Of a stretch of 39,106 nt of DNA, positions 9,581 through 18,804 are shown piece after piece. Source of the stretch: Candidatus Omnitrophota bacterium (GTDB lineage Bacteria; Omnitrophota; Gorgyraeia; Zapsychrales; Fredricksoniimonadaceae). The notes under the pieces were generated by a model, which was given only the letters and a program-made list of their open reading frames with translations, made no database searches and was not told the origin of the DNA. A program made the position numbers and the translations under genes. Where the stretch lies: NCBI GenBank assembly GCA_015233375.1, contig JADFXW010000006.1:1-39106 (forward strand), read 5' to 3'. Numbering within the stretch: the stretch's first letter is position 1; each line of letters begins with the position of its first letter.

Positions 9581-10102
9581 TTAATACTGGATGATTGAAT
9601 CAATCGGAAGATCTTTAAGCTTCTCTTTACCTTTGAGGAATTTTAATTCCACTAAAAAAGCCACTCCAACGATCTTTGCCTTCTGTGATTTTAACATATC
9701 CACCACTGCCCTCACAGTCCCTCCTGTGGCTAAAAGATCGTCGACCACAAGGACCCTGGCATTGACACCTACCGCATCTTCATGCATTTCAAGGGTGTCC
9801 GTACCATATTCTAATTGATAGGTGACACTCTTTGTCTTATAAGGCAACTTCCCTTTTTTACGTACTGGGACAAAACCTGCGCCCAATTTATACGCCAAGG
9901 CAGAGGCAAAAATAAAGCCCCGGGCCTCAACACCAACCACGTATTCAATTTTTGACTTCTTAAATGTCTGAGCCATCGCATTAATAGACTTCTTAAACGC
10001 CTTTGCATTCCTTAAGAGCGTGGTGATATCCTTGAATATAATGCCTTTTTTGGGAAAATCCGGAATATCCCGTATATATTTCTTTAGCTCAGATGTCTTC
10101 AT
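9581..10102 (-). CDS. apt: Adenine phosphoribosyltransferase
   Basis: KKYIRDIPDFPKKGIIFKDITTLL, VVGVEARGFIFASALAYKLGAGFVPVRKKGKLP and VLVVDDLLATGGT PRPP motif. Confidence 0.97.
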   Translation of the reverse strand: MKTSELKKYIRDIPDFPKKGIIFKDITTLLRNAKAFKKSINAMAQTFKKSKIEYVVGVEARGFIFASALAYKLGAGFVPVRKKGKLPYKTKSVTYQLEYGTDTLEMHEDAVGVNARVLVVDDLLATGGTVRAVVDMLKSQKAKIVGVAFLVELKFLKGKEKLKDLPIDSIIQY

Positions 10103-10111
10103 AATCTCCCC

Positions 10112-10957
10112 TTATTTCCCCATAGATTCAGCCTTAATTAGTTTGGCTGACAGGACTTCTTTAACAGGCAATCTAGCCTTTCCATGGCTGATTTGATAAA
10201 GCATTTCAAGACCTAAACGTCCCATTTCAATTAAAGGTTGCGCTACAGTGGCCAAGGGAATAGAACAATGAGCCCTTAATGGATTATCATCAAATCCACA
10301 AATGGCCAATTCTGAAGGGATAGCAATCTTTTTAGATTTAGCCACATCAATGGCTTCCATGGCCATCACATCAGACGCTGCAAATATGGCGGTTGGCCTT
10401 TGTTTTAATTTAAGAAGTTCTGCGGCTGCCTGACGAGCAGGAGTGCGTAAAAAAGCCCCTATCTTCACATATTCTTCATCAGGGGCCATGTGATGCTTCT
10501 TAAGGGCTGCATTATACCCGTCAAGACGAACAAGACCGGCTTGTGTCGATAAATCACCAGCGATAGTGGCAATATGCTTATGCCCCATCTTAATAAAATT
10601 CTCCACCACTTGAAGAGCCGCCTCATAATTATTGACCGCAATATAATTGATAGGTTCATGGATGATATTATTCAAAACCAGGCATGGCATACCTCTTGTT
10701 ATCGCTTTTTTGACAATATCGATATCATTGTCAATGTCTGCGAATAGAATACCATCCACATATTTACGGTCTAAAAGAGTCGGATCCAGCCATGTTTCAT
10801 GGCTAGACCTGTCAGTAATATGGACAAGGAAGTCCACATTCAAACGGCTAGCTGCCAAATTAACACCCTTAGTGATTTCGCCTGTATAATAAGAATGAAA
10901 AATATCTTCAAATCTAGGCAATATTAATACGTAAATAGGTTTACGTTTAGTGGCCAT
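10112..10957 (-). CDS. LacI/GalR-type periplasmic-binding-like sensor domain without HTH
   Basis: 281 aa; DGYNAALKKH, PTAIFAASDVMAMEAIDVAKSKKIAIPSELAICGFDDNPLRAHCSIPLATVAQPLIEMG. ORF starts directly at the sugar-binding fold. Confidence 0.88.
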   Translation of the reverse strand: MATKRKPIYVLILPRFEDIFHSYYTGEITKGVNLAASRLNVDFLVHITDRSSHETWLDPTLLDRKYVDGILFADIDNDIDIVKKAITRGMPCLVLNNIIHEPINYIAVNNYEAALQVVENFIKMGHKHIATIAGDLSTQAGLVRLDGYNAALKKHHMAPDEEYVKIGAFLRTPARQAAAELLKLKQRPTAIFAASDVMAMEAIDVAKSKKIAIPSELAICGFDDNPLRAHCSIPLATVAQPLIEMGRLGLEMLYQISHGKARLPVKEVLSAKLIKAESMGK

Positions 10958-10965
10958 AAGACTCC

Positions 10966-11772
10966 TTATGTTTCACTTTCCTTAAACATGTTTTTCATTT
11001 TATCCATGGTCAAGGCTTCTATTTGCCTGACCCTCTCACGAGAAAGGCCAAGTTTACGGGCAATTTGGGCCAAGGTATGCGTCTGGCCTTCTTTAAGACC
11101 AAAACGCATCTCAATAATCTTCCTTTCCCGCTCATCAAGCCCCTCAAGTATGGCCTGCGCCCGTTCTTTATTAAGGAAGGTGGCCACCGTTTCATCAGGA
11201 GCGCTCATGTTTTCATCTTCTAACATATCCTTCATCTGTCCTTCACCATCTTCACCAACAGGTGCATCGATGCTGGACATTTTTGTCACCGCTCCCTCTA
11301 ATTCACGGACCTTCTCCATGGTGACCTTCATCTTCTTAGCGATTTCAGCCGTCGTAGGCCTGCGGTGCATGGCCTGTGTCAATTTTTCTGTCGCTTTTCG
11401 GAATTTAAGAATTTCCTCATTCAAATAAACAGGCACGCGGATCATCTTGCCTTGATCAATAATAGCCCGAGAGATAGCCTGCTTTATCCACCAGGCCCCG
11501 TAGGTTGAAAACCTGAATCCCTTGCCAGGGTCAAACTTGTCTACCCCTCGCATCAAGCCAATATTGCCCTCTTCAATCAAGTCCCCTAAAGCAATGCCCA
11601 AATTGGTATAACGCTTGGCGATATTAATAACCAAACGCAAGTTGGCGCGGATCATGGCTTCACGCGCCTTCTTGTCTCCTTTTTGGATTCTCCGGGCCAA
11701 AGTCACCTCTTCTTCTGCCGTGAGAAGCTCTATGTTCTTTATCTCTTTTAAATAAGACTTGATTGGATCCAT
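10966..11772 (-). CDS. RNA polymerase sigma-70 factor (short SigA/RpoD-like, no region 1.1)
   Basis: MDPIKSYLKEIKNIELLTAEEE; DLIEEGNIGLMRGVDKFDPGKGFRFSTYGAWWIKQAISRAI; ARKLGLSRERVRQIE. Confidence 0.95.
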   Translation of the reverse strand: MDPIKSYLKEIKNIELLTAEEEVTLARRIQKGDKKAREAMIRANLRLVINIAKRYTNLGIALGDLIEEGNIGLMRGVDKFDPGKGFRFSTYGAWWIKQAISRAIIDQGKMIRVPVYLNEEILKFRKATEKLTQAMHRRPTTAEIAKKMKVTMEKVRELEGAVTKMSSIDAPVGEDGEGQMKDMLEDENMSAPDETVATFLNKERAQAILEGLDERERKIIEMRFGLKEGQTHTLAQIARKLGLSRERVRQIEALTMDKMKNMFKESET

Positions 11773-11783
11773 TTTTTTAAATA

Positions 11784-14573
11784 TTACTTTTTCTTTGTTG
11801 TTTTCTTTTTAATAACAACTTTTTTATCACTAATAGCTTGCTGTGCTGCTGCCAGACGGGCAATAGGCACCCGGTAAGGTGAGCAGGATACATAATTCAT
11901 ACCGATTCTATGGCAGAACTTGACACTCGCTGATTCTCCACCATGCTCGCCGCAGATACCAATTTTAAGGTCCTTACGTGTCGAACGACCAAGCTCAATA
12001 CCTAATTTCACAAGCTTGCCCACCCCTTCCTGGTCAAGACTTTGGAAAGGATCATCCTTGAAAATACCTTTACCGCCTTCCTTTTCAGTAGCCACATAAA
12101 CGGGAAGGAAACGACCTGCGTCATCACGAGAAAGGCCTAAGGTCATCTGGGTTAAATCATTGGTCCCAAAGCTGAAGAACTCAGCCACCTCGGCAATCTG
12201 GTCTGCCAAAAGGGCTGCTCGTGGTATCTCGATCATGGTGCCAACCATGTAATTTAATTTGACACCTGAGGCCTTGATAAGGGCATCAGCCACAGCCCTT
12301 GTTTGGGTCTCAAGAATTTTGAATTCTTTTTTATCCATGGTCAAAGGATGCATGATTTCAGGGAAAACCTTGATCCCTTCCTTCTTGCATTTGATAGCCG
12401 CCTCAATAATCGCGGTAATCTGCATTTCCAGAATTTCTGGATACGTGATACACAAACGACATCCGCGATGACCTAACATGGGATTAGACTCGTGTAATTG
12501 TTCGCAACGGTGCCTGATTTTTTCTGGCGAAAGCCCGGTAATTTTACTAAGCTTCCCAATCCCAGCCTCATCCTTTGGAGTAAACTCATGTAAGGGAGGA
12601 TCAATAAGCCTGATGGTCACAGGAAACCCATTCATGGCCTTGAATATGCCATAAAAATCATCCCTTTGAAATGGCAAAAGTTTAAGAAGAGCTGCTTTAC
12701 GGGTTTCTGGTGTTTCAGCCACGATCATTTCTTGAATAGCTAAACGACGCTCCTCAGTATCAAAGAACATATGCTCTGTACGGCAAAGCCCGATACCTTC
12801 AGCACCCATTCTCACCGCGTTATCCGCATCATAGGGCGTATCCGCATTCGTACGCACCTTGATGGTACGGAAAGTATCTGCCCATTTGAGTATTGTATAA
12901 TAGCTCTCTGGAAGCTCTGGCTCTTTAAGGGTCAAATCTCCCATATAAATATCACCAGCAGAACCATCCAAGGTCAGATAATCGCCTTGTTTGATTGTTT
13001 GACCTCCAATGGTCATGACCTTATCATTATAGTTAATATCCAAAGCCTCACAGCCGACGATACAGCACTTACCCCAACCACGTGCTACGACAGCAGCGTG
13101 AGAGGTTTTACCACCCGTCGCTGTCAATATCCCTTTGGCGGCGTGCATACCACCAACATCTTCAGGGCTTGTTTCTTTACGGACTAAAATAACCCTGTCC
13201 CCATTATGGGCAAACGCCTCTGCTTCCCCGGCCGTAAAAACAACCTTACCTGCAGCAGCACCTGGAACAGCATTGATACCGCCCGCTAAACGAAGCTTTT
13301 TCAATTGGTCAATACCTGTTTTCTTGCTATCAATGACCGGATAAAAAAGGCGTTCAATATCCTCAGACGAAAGACGACTAACAGCCTCCTCCTTGGTAAT
13401 GACTGGTTTTAGGGCCGCATCTGCATATTTCTTAGGCAGGTATCCTTTCTTTATCAATTCGTTCGCTTGGGCCTTTGTTAAAAGTGGCTGGGTTGCATGA
13501 TCAACCGCTATACGGAAGGCCGCGGCAGGAGAGCGTTTGCCTGTACGGCACTGCAACATATAAAGCCTCTCGTCTTCAACGGTAAATTCCAAATCCTGCA
13601 TTTCCTTATAATAACTCTCCAAAATGGCCCGAACAGCGCAAAGTTGGTCATAAGCCTTTGGCATCTGATCTTTAAGGGTGGCAAGCTTCAAAGGAGTACG
13701 AATACCAGCGACCACGTCTTCACCTTGGGCATTAATCAAATAATCCCCATAGAATGTGTTCTCGCCTGTATTGGGATCACGGGTAAAACAAACACCTGTT
13801 CCGCTATTTTCGCCTTTATTACCAAAAACCATCTGGACGACATTAACAGCAGTTCCTTTAAGGTCTGTGATTTTCTCAACCCTGCGGTAGGTCACGGCTT
13901 TCTCCGCTTCCCAACTGTTAAAAACCGCCATGATGGCACCCCATAACTGCTTCCATGGATCTTGCGGGAATTCCTCCCCCTTATTTTGTTTATAAAACGC
14001 CTTGAATTGGGCACAGAGTTCCTTGAGCTTGTCAGCGGGAATTTCTGGATCAGTCGCCACACCTATCTTATGCTTCATCTCATGCAGCATATCCTCCATC
14101 GGCTGCTTGGAAAGTCCCATGGCCGTTGAAGAATACATTTGGATAAACCGACGATACGCGTCATAGGCAAAGCGTGGATTATTTGTTTTTGCAGCCAAGC
14201 CTTCAACGCTTTTATCATTCAAGCCTAAATTCAAAATAGTTTCCAGCATCCCTGGCATCGAACGTGCGGCCCCGGAACGGACAGATACTAATAACGGATC
14301 CTTGTCATCACCCAATTTTTTATGAGTGACTTTTTCTAACTTGACAATTGCGTCCCTTACTTCTTTTTCTAAGGTTTTAGGAAGTTTACGACCAAGTTGA
14401 TAATACTCTTCACACGTCTGAATCGTGATGGTAAAACCAGCTGGCACTGGAATCCCAATAGAGGTCATCTCCATTAAACCTATCCCTTTACCGCCTAATA
14501 CATTTTTTGTTAAATCTGCCCCTTTAGCCTCAGCCTTACCTGCACCGTAAGAAAAAACATGTTTGTTTGCCAT
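11784..14573 (-). CDS. ppdK: Pyruvate, phosphate dikinase
   Basis: 929 aa; GGKTSHAAVVARGWGKCCIVGCEAL, GIGLCRTEHMFF, FFSFGTNDLTQMTLGLSRDDAGRF, GICGEHGGE. Confidence 0.97.
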   Translation of the reverse strand: MANKHVFSYGAGKAEAKGADLTKNVLGGKGIGLMEMTSIGIPVPAGFTITIQTCEEYYQLGRKLPKTLEKEVRDAIVKLEKVTHKKLGDDKDPLLVSVRSGAARSMPGMLETILNLGLNDKSVEGLAAKTNNPRFAYDAYRRFIQMYSSTAMGLSKQPMEDMLHEMKHKIGVATDPEIPADKLKELCAQFKAFYKQNKGEEFPQDPWKQLWGAIMAVFNSWEAEKAVTYRRVEKITDLKGTAVNVVQMVFGNKGENSGTGVCFTRDPNTGENTFYGDYLINAQGEDVVAGIRTPLKLATLKDQMPKAYDQLCAVRAILESYYKEMQDLEFTVEDERLYMLQCRTGKRSPAAAFRIAVDHATQPLLTKAQANELIKKGYLPKKYADAALKPVITKEEAVSRLSSEDIERLFYPVIDSKKTGIDQLKKLRLAGGINAVPGAAAGKVVFTAGEAEAFAHNGDRVILVRKETSPEDVGGMHAAKGILTATGGKTSHAAVVARGWGKCCIVGCEALDINYNDKVMTIGGQTIKQGDYLTLDGSAGDIYMGDLTLKEPELPESYYTILKWADTFRTIKVRTNADTPYDADNAVRMGAEGIGLCRTEHMFFDTEERRLAIQEMIVAETPETRKAALLKLLPFQRDDFYGIFKAMNGFPVTIRLIDPPLHEFTPKDEAGIGKLSKITGLSPEKIRHRCEQLHESNPMLGHRGCRLCITYPEILEMQITAIIEAAIKCKKEGIKVFPEIMHPLTMDKKEFKILETQTRAVADALIKASGVKLNYMVGTMIEIPRAALLADQIAEVAEFFSFGTNDLTQMTLGLSRDDAGRFLPVYVATEKEGGKGIFKDDPFQSLDQEGVGKLVKLGIELGRSTRKDLKIGICGEHGGESASVKFCHRIGMNYVSCSPYRVPIARLAAAQQAISDKKVVIKKKTTKKK

Positions 14574-14623
14574 TGCTTTCGTCCCTTACCCTTTCTAATT
14601 AATAATTTAAGAATTTTATAAAA

Positions 14624-15937
14624 TTACCGGAGCCGTTCTTTTAAATATCCGGCCAGCCCCTCTAAAGAAACACGCTCTTGGCGCATCGTATCCCTGTCAC
14701 GAACTGTAACTTGATTATCCTCAAGTGATTGTACATCGACAGTAACACAAAAATTTGTTCCCACCTCATCTTGACGGCGGTAAAGTTTACCTATAGCAGC
14801 TGTATCATCATACACGCAAACCATGTCTTTTTGAAGCTCTGATTTAATTTTTCTTGCGAGCCTTACTATCCCCTCATTTTTCTTTAAAAGAGGCAAAACA
14901 GCAACCTTGACAGGAGATAAAGCGGGATGAAATTTCATCACCACCCGTACGGCGTCGTTAACGGTTTCTTCATGATACGCATCCACTAAAAAGGCCAAGG
15001 TAGCCCTGTCACAGCCACCCGATGGCTCAATAACATGAGGAAAAAACTTCTCATTTGTCAAAGGGTCTTGATATTGCAAGTCCTTACCTGAAAATTTTGC
15101 GTGCTGTTTTAAATCATAATCCCCACGATTGGCAATACCCTCAAGCTCAGACCATCCAAAAGGGAAATTATATTCCACATCCGTACACCCTGCGGCGTAA
15201 TGAGCCAGCTCCTCTTGACCATGTTCTCTTAATTTCAAATTCTCTTTTTTCATCCCTAAACCAATATACCAGTTAAAACGCGCCTGTATCCATTCGCGGT
15301 ATTTATCAGAAGCTTCCTCAGGTTTACAAAAATATTCAATTTCCATTTGTTCAAATTCTCGGGTGCGAAAGGTGAAATTACCAGGAGTTATTTCATTACG
15401 AAAGGACTTGCCAATTTGAGCAATCCCAAAGGGGAGCTTTCGATGGGTGGAATCAATCACATTAGCGAAATTCACAAAAATCCCTTGAGCTGTCTCAGGC
15501 CTTAAATAAACCACTGACGATGAGTCCTGCATGGCTCCAAGATTGGTTTGAAGCATCAAATTAAAGGCCCGCTCATCGGTAAATTCACTGCCCCCACAAA
15601 AAGGGCATTTTCCTTTGTTGAGCTGATCAGCCCTCAAGCGCCTGGAGCATTTCGTATTCTTGCAATCAACCATCATATCAGCAAAATTTGCGGTATGGCC
15701 AGACGCTTCCCAAGTCTTTGGATGCATGAGGATAGAAGCATCAAGCCCCACCACATCTTCACGATAATGCACGACAGACTGCCACCAGGCATTTTTAACA
15801 TTGCGCTTCAGTTCACAGCCCAAAGGACCATAGTCCCAAGCACCGTTTAATCCACCATAAATTTCAGAAGATTGAAAAATAAAACCTCTGCGCTTGGCGA
15901 GTGAAACAATTTTTTCCATGAAATCAGGACTTGTCAT
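14624..15937 (-). CDS. glyQS: Glycine--tRNA ligase (alpha2 dimer type)
   Basis: MEKIVSLAKRRGFIFQSSEIYGGLNGAWDYGPLGCELKRNVK; FRNEITPGNFTFRTREFEQMEIEYF. Start placed at MTSPDF rather than the longer ORF start at 15979. Confidence 0.96.
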   Translation of the reverse strand: MTSPDFMEKIVSLAKRRGFIFQSSEIYGGLNGAWDYGPLGCELKRNVKNAWWQSVVHYREDVVGLDASILMHPKTWEASGHTANFADMMVDCKNTKCSRRLRADQLNKGKCPFCGGSEFTDERAFNLMLQTNLGAMQDSSSVVYLRPETAQGIFVNFANVIDSTHRKLPFGIAQIGKSFRNEITPGNFTFRTREFEQMEIEYFCKPEEASDKYREWIQARFNWYIGLGMKKENLKLREHGQEELAHYAAGCTDVEYNFPFGWSELEGIANRGDYDLKQHAKFSGKDLQYQDPLTNEKFFPHVIEPSGGCDRATLAFLVDAYHEETVNDAVRVVMKFHPALSPVKVAVLPLLKKNEGIVRLARKIKSELQKDMVCVYDDTAAIGKLYRRQDEVGTNFCVTVDVQSLEDNQVTVRDRDTMRQERVSLEGLAGYLKERLR

Positions 15938-16013
15938 AAGAGGATGATATTTTATCAAAACCTTAAAAAAACGCAACAAAAATTGAAAACGTTATCAATT
16001 TTAAAAACCAGCC

Positions 16014-16481
16014 CTATTTATAAACCTTATCACCGACGTTGACATCCTTGTCAACCTTAAGCCCAACCAACTGCCCCTTTCGAGCCACCTTGACATCCAG
16101 ACTTTCAATCTGCATAGACCAGATCTTCTGAATAAACTTTTGCTTGAGACCCACAATAGTCAACTTGTCTCCTATCAAAATGGTCTGACCTGTCAGTTTC
16201 AGGACACAGACATTAATCCGTTTAAAATAATGAGTGATTTCCCCCACCTCTTTTAAAGCAGGATCAATAACAAGCCCTGTGTCTTTACGTAATTTTTGAG
16301 AAAGCGCAGGCTTAACTACCTTGGCCTTAGATAGCACTTCTTTTTTGACTATCTTTTTCTTAAACTTCTTGGGCTTGATAGCCTTTTTCTTGACCACCTT
16401 ACGACGAGAAGATTTTATCCTCTTTTTTGAGGACTTAATCCAAAACACCTCTTTGAGAAGGTCAATAAACTTATTTAACAT
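16014..16481 (-). CDS. Lys-rich protein with C-terminal EF-Tu domain 2-like beta-barrel
   Basis: 155 aa; basic N-terminus; VGEITHYFKRINVCVLKLTGQTILIGDKLTIVG...VGLKVDKDVNVGDKVYK resembles translation-factor domain 2. Confidence 0.65.
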   Translation of the reverse strand: MLNKFIDLLKEVFWIKSSKKRIKSSRRKVVKKKAIKPKKFKKKIVKKEVLSKAKVVKPALSQKLRKDTGLVIDPALKEVGEITHYFKRINVCVLKLTGQTILIGDKLTIVGLKQKFIQKIWSMQIESLDVKVARKGQLVGLKVDKDVNVGDKVYK

Positions 16482-16490
16482 GCGCTTTCA

Positions 16491-16817
16491 TCAAATGGTA
16501 ATTTTTTGAGCAATCCAGGAAATGATAGGTAATTCGACAAATAGACCTCTGATAGCCGCCACCATCCCCCAAAATGAACACAAGAAAAGAATAAAAAGAA
16601 AGGGCCTTAAAATCCAGGGAAACACAATACTAAGAACCAAGGTCGCTGTTTCTGCCACAAAAAGCACTAAACCTTGACGACCATGGTTTAAGACAAAATT
16701 ATTGTTCTTTTTAAGAATCAAGGGAACTATGCAAAATACAGGCAAATACGCCAAAAGAGCATACATTTTTCCATCAAGGATATCTGTTTTATCAAATACT
16801 TCTGACTTAAGGTTCAA
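16491..16817 (-). CDS. Small membrane protein (DUF4870/Tic20-like)
   Basis: 108 aa; MYALLAYLPVFCIVPLILKKNNNFVLNHGRQGLVLF pattern. Confidence 0.6.
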   Translation of the reverse strand: MNLKSEVFDKTDILDGKMYALLAYLPVFCIVPLILKKNNNFVLNHGRQGLVLFVAETATLVLSIVFPWILRPFLFILFLCSFWGMVAAIRGLFVELPIISWIAQKITI

Positions 16818-17983
16818 GACTTGACCTCAACCAAAGAATTAATATCGCCAAAAGAATTTCGTTCTTTGCGTGTATTCTGCGGGTCTTGTTGCCATTTCCC
16901 ATCAACAATAAATTGATACTTATAAAGCCCGGGCTTCAAGTTTAGCCTCAAGTTCCAAACACCTTCACTATTAGACATCCTGCAGCTTTCATCTAATGAC
17001 CAATCATTAAAAGAACCTGTCACATAAACAGATTTCGCGTCCGGAGCGTTTAAAACAAAGGCTGTAGGATTAAGAAGACCTTCTGTTTCTTTCTGGATTA
17101 ATTCCTTCATGCGGACTGACGTCCCTTCTGCCAGAACAACTTCTTCTTGAGTATCTTGTTGAATCAAGGCTTTTTTCTTTTGGGCAACAGAAGCCACCTT
17201 GACTTCTTTTTCAACCATAAACTGACGACCGTCCAGGGTTAAAATTTCACGGGCCAAGCTAAAATAATCCTTAGACCCCCTGCAGTATTTATCATACCTG
17301 ATGACCGACTCACCCATGACAGCCGCTTCTTTGAGTTTAACATTGGTATGAACAATGGTTTCAAACAGCATCCCTGTAAATTTCTCTTTTATCTTCCCAA
17401 GCATCACAAATGAATGTCTTAGCCTTGAGTCAAACATGGTGATCAAAACCTTTGCCAAAACAGGATGATTCAACCTCTCTCTAATCAAATGAACAATGTC
17501 CATCAAATGATCAACACCCTGCATGGAAAAACGGCTTGTCTCAACAGGTATAATAATTTCATCGCTAGCCCTAATGGCATTGACCGTTAAAAACCCAAGA
17601 CTTGGCGGACAATCAATTAGTATATAGTCATACCGATCTTTTACTTCTGTTATGATGTCTGAGAGTTTCACCTCACGACCTATTTCATCCGCCAACTCCT
17701 GCTCCAGGGTGCCCACGAGAACATTAGAAGGGACAATGTCAAAATTTCTTGTCACCTGCTTGATAATATCCTTGATTTTTAATTTATGAGGAGTCAGCCT
17801 GGAGATACAGTTATAAAGGCTGTTTTGATCATCCATGTTAAGCCCTAAGGTTGCATGGGCTTGAGGATCCAAATCAATCAAAAGGGTCCTCTGTCCTTGA
17901 GAACCTAGCGTGGAGGCTAAATTAATAGCTGTGGTTGTCTTTCCACACCCACCTTTTTGATTTGCGATTGATATTATTTTCAT
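16814..17983 (-). CDS. ParA/Soj-family ATPase fused to a C-terminal CBM48/AMPK-beta-like glycogen-binding domain
   Basis: MKIISIANQKGGCGKTTTAINLASTLG (deviant Walker A), DYILIDCPPSLGFLTVNAI; C-terminal SVYVTGSFNDWS...GVWNLRLNLKPGLYKYQFIVDGKWQQDP. GAGGAG-type RBS sits just upstream of the ATG at 17983. Confidence 0.9.
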   Translation of the reverse strand: MKIISIANQKGGCGKTTTAINLASTLGSQGQRTLLIDLDPQAHATLGLNMDDQNSLYNCISRLTPHKLKIKDIIKQVTRNFDIVPSNVLVGTLEQELADEIGREVKLSDIITEVKDRYDYILIDCPPSLGFLTVNAIRASDEIIIPVETSRFSMQGVDHLMDIVHLIRERLNHPVLAKVLITMFDSRLRHSFVMLGKIKEKFTGMLFETIVHTNVKLKEAAVMGESVIRYDKYCRGSKDYFSLAREILTLDGRQFMVEKEVKVASVAQKKKALIQQDTQEEVVLAEGTSVRMKELIQKETEGLLNPTAFVLNAPDAKSVYVTGSFNDWSLDESCRMSNSEGVWNLRLNLKPGLYKYQFIVDGKWQQDPQNTRKERNSFGDINSLVEVKS

Positions 17984-17997
17984 AAAAATTTTTCTCC

Positions 17998-18576
17998 TCA
18001 ATTTGAAAAACTAACCCCATCAACCAACAGCGCCCCTCGACGGAAATCAACATTCCACGCTTCAAGAACAAAAGAAACATCCGTTATCGTTGTCCAGTCA
18101 GTCAAATTTAATTTCTCAAAAGGAATACTGGCTTTCTTCCAACTTGAGGCCACATTTTGAATATAATAAATAGCCTGCTCATTCCTTTGATTTCCTATAA
18201 CAACCTTGACTATCCCTGGATACGCCCCTTCTAAACCCCGCAAAGTAACATTCAAAGCTTTATATTTTGAAACATCCTTATTAGGGATAGTGATTGAAAA
18301 TGTTTTAGTCGCCGGGAACGGATCATTAAGATCATAAACCACGCGTATAGGATTATTATTAAGCGCATAAAAAACCTGCGACTTTAACGCTGCCCTTCCT
18401 GTCAAGAAAGCTGTAAAACCATACACCGTCGATATAGTTATCACCGCTGTAATAACAATATTAATAACCAGAAGCGGACGATTGACTGGCTTCGGTTTGC
18501 TCTTTTCAGGCGCGGCGTCTTCCTTCTTGCCTAAATAAACCTGGGCAAGATGATCATATATTTCATCACGGGTCAT
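17998..18576 (-). CDS. Single-TM protein of unknown function
   Basis: 192 aa; LLVINIVITAVITISTVYGFTAFL TM segment; extracytoplasmic beta-rich part with LNLTDWTTITDVSFVLEAWN. Confidence 0.7.
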   Translation of the reverse strand: MTRDEIYDHLAQVYLGKKEDAAPEKSKPKPVNRPLLVINIVITAVITISTVYGFTAFLTGRAALKSQVFYALNNNPIRVVYDLNDPFPATKTFSITIPNKDVSKYKALNVTLRGLEGAYPGIVKVVIGNQRNEQAIYYIQNVASSWKKASIPFEKLNLTDWTTITDVSFVLEAWNVDFRRGALLVDGVSFSN

Positions 18577-18730
18577 GCTTCTGACTACCCCCGAAAAAAT
18601 GACAAGTATTTTGTTTTTAATATGTTATGACTGATTATTTATTATCATAACAAAGAAAATAAAAATAAAAATAATTATGTAAAAAATTTTTTATCAATGG
18701 TTAAATAAAAAAGAAGCAAGAATACTTCGA

Positions 18731-18789
18731 CGAGAAAATAAAAAATTGGGACACGCTGCATAAAATAAAACAGCAACGTGTCCCAATTT
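18731..18789 (-). terminator. Rho-independent terminator after the third porin-like gene
   Basis: Minus strand AAATTGGGACACGTTGCTG...CAGCGTGTCCCAATTT stem followed by TTTTTATTTT. Confidence 0.85.
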
Positions 18790-18804
18790 CTTACATGACT
18801 TTAA

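Noticed and set aside
12771-13946. Plus-strand ORFs opposite ppdK
   Set aside because: Fully antisense to a strongly conserved PPDK coding sequence; no recognisable domains.
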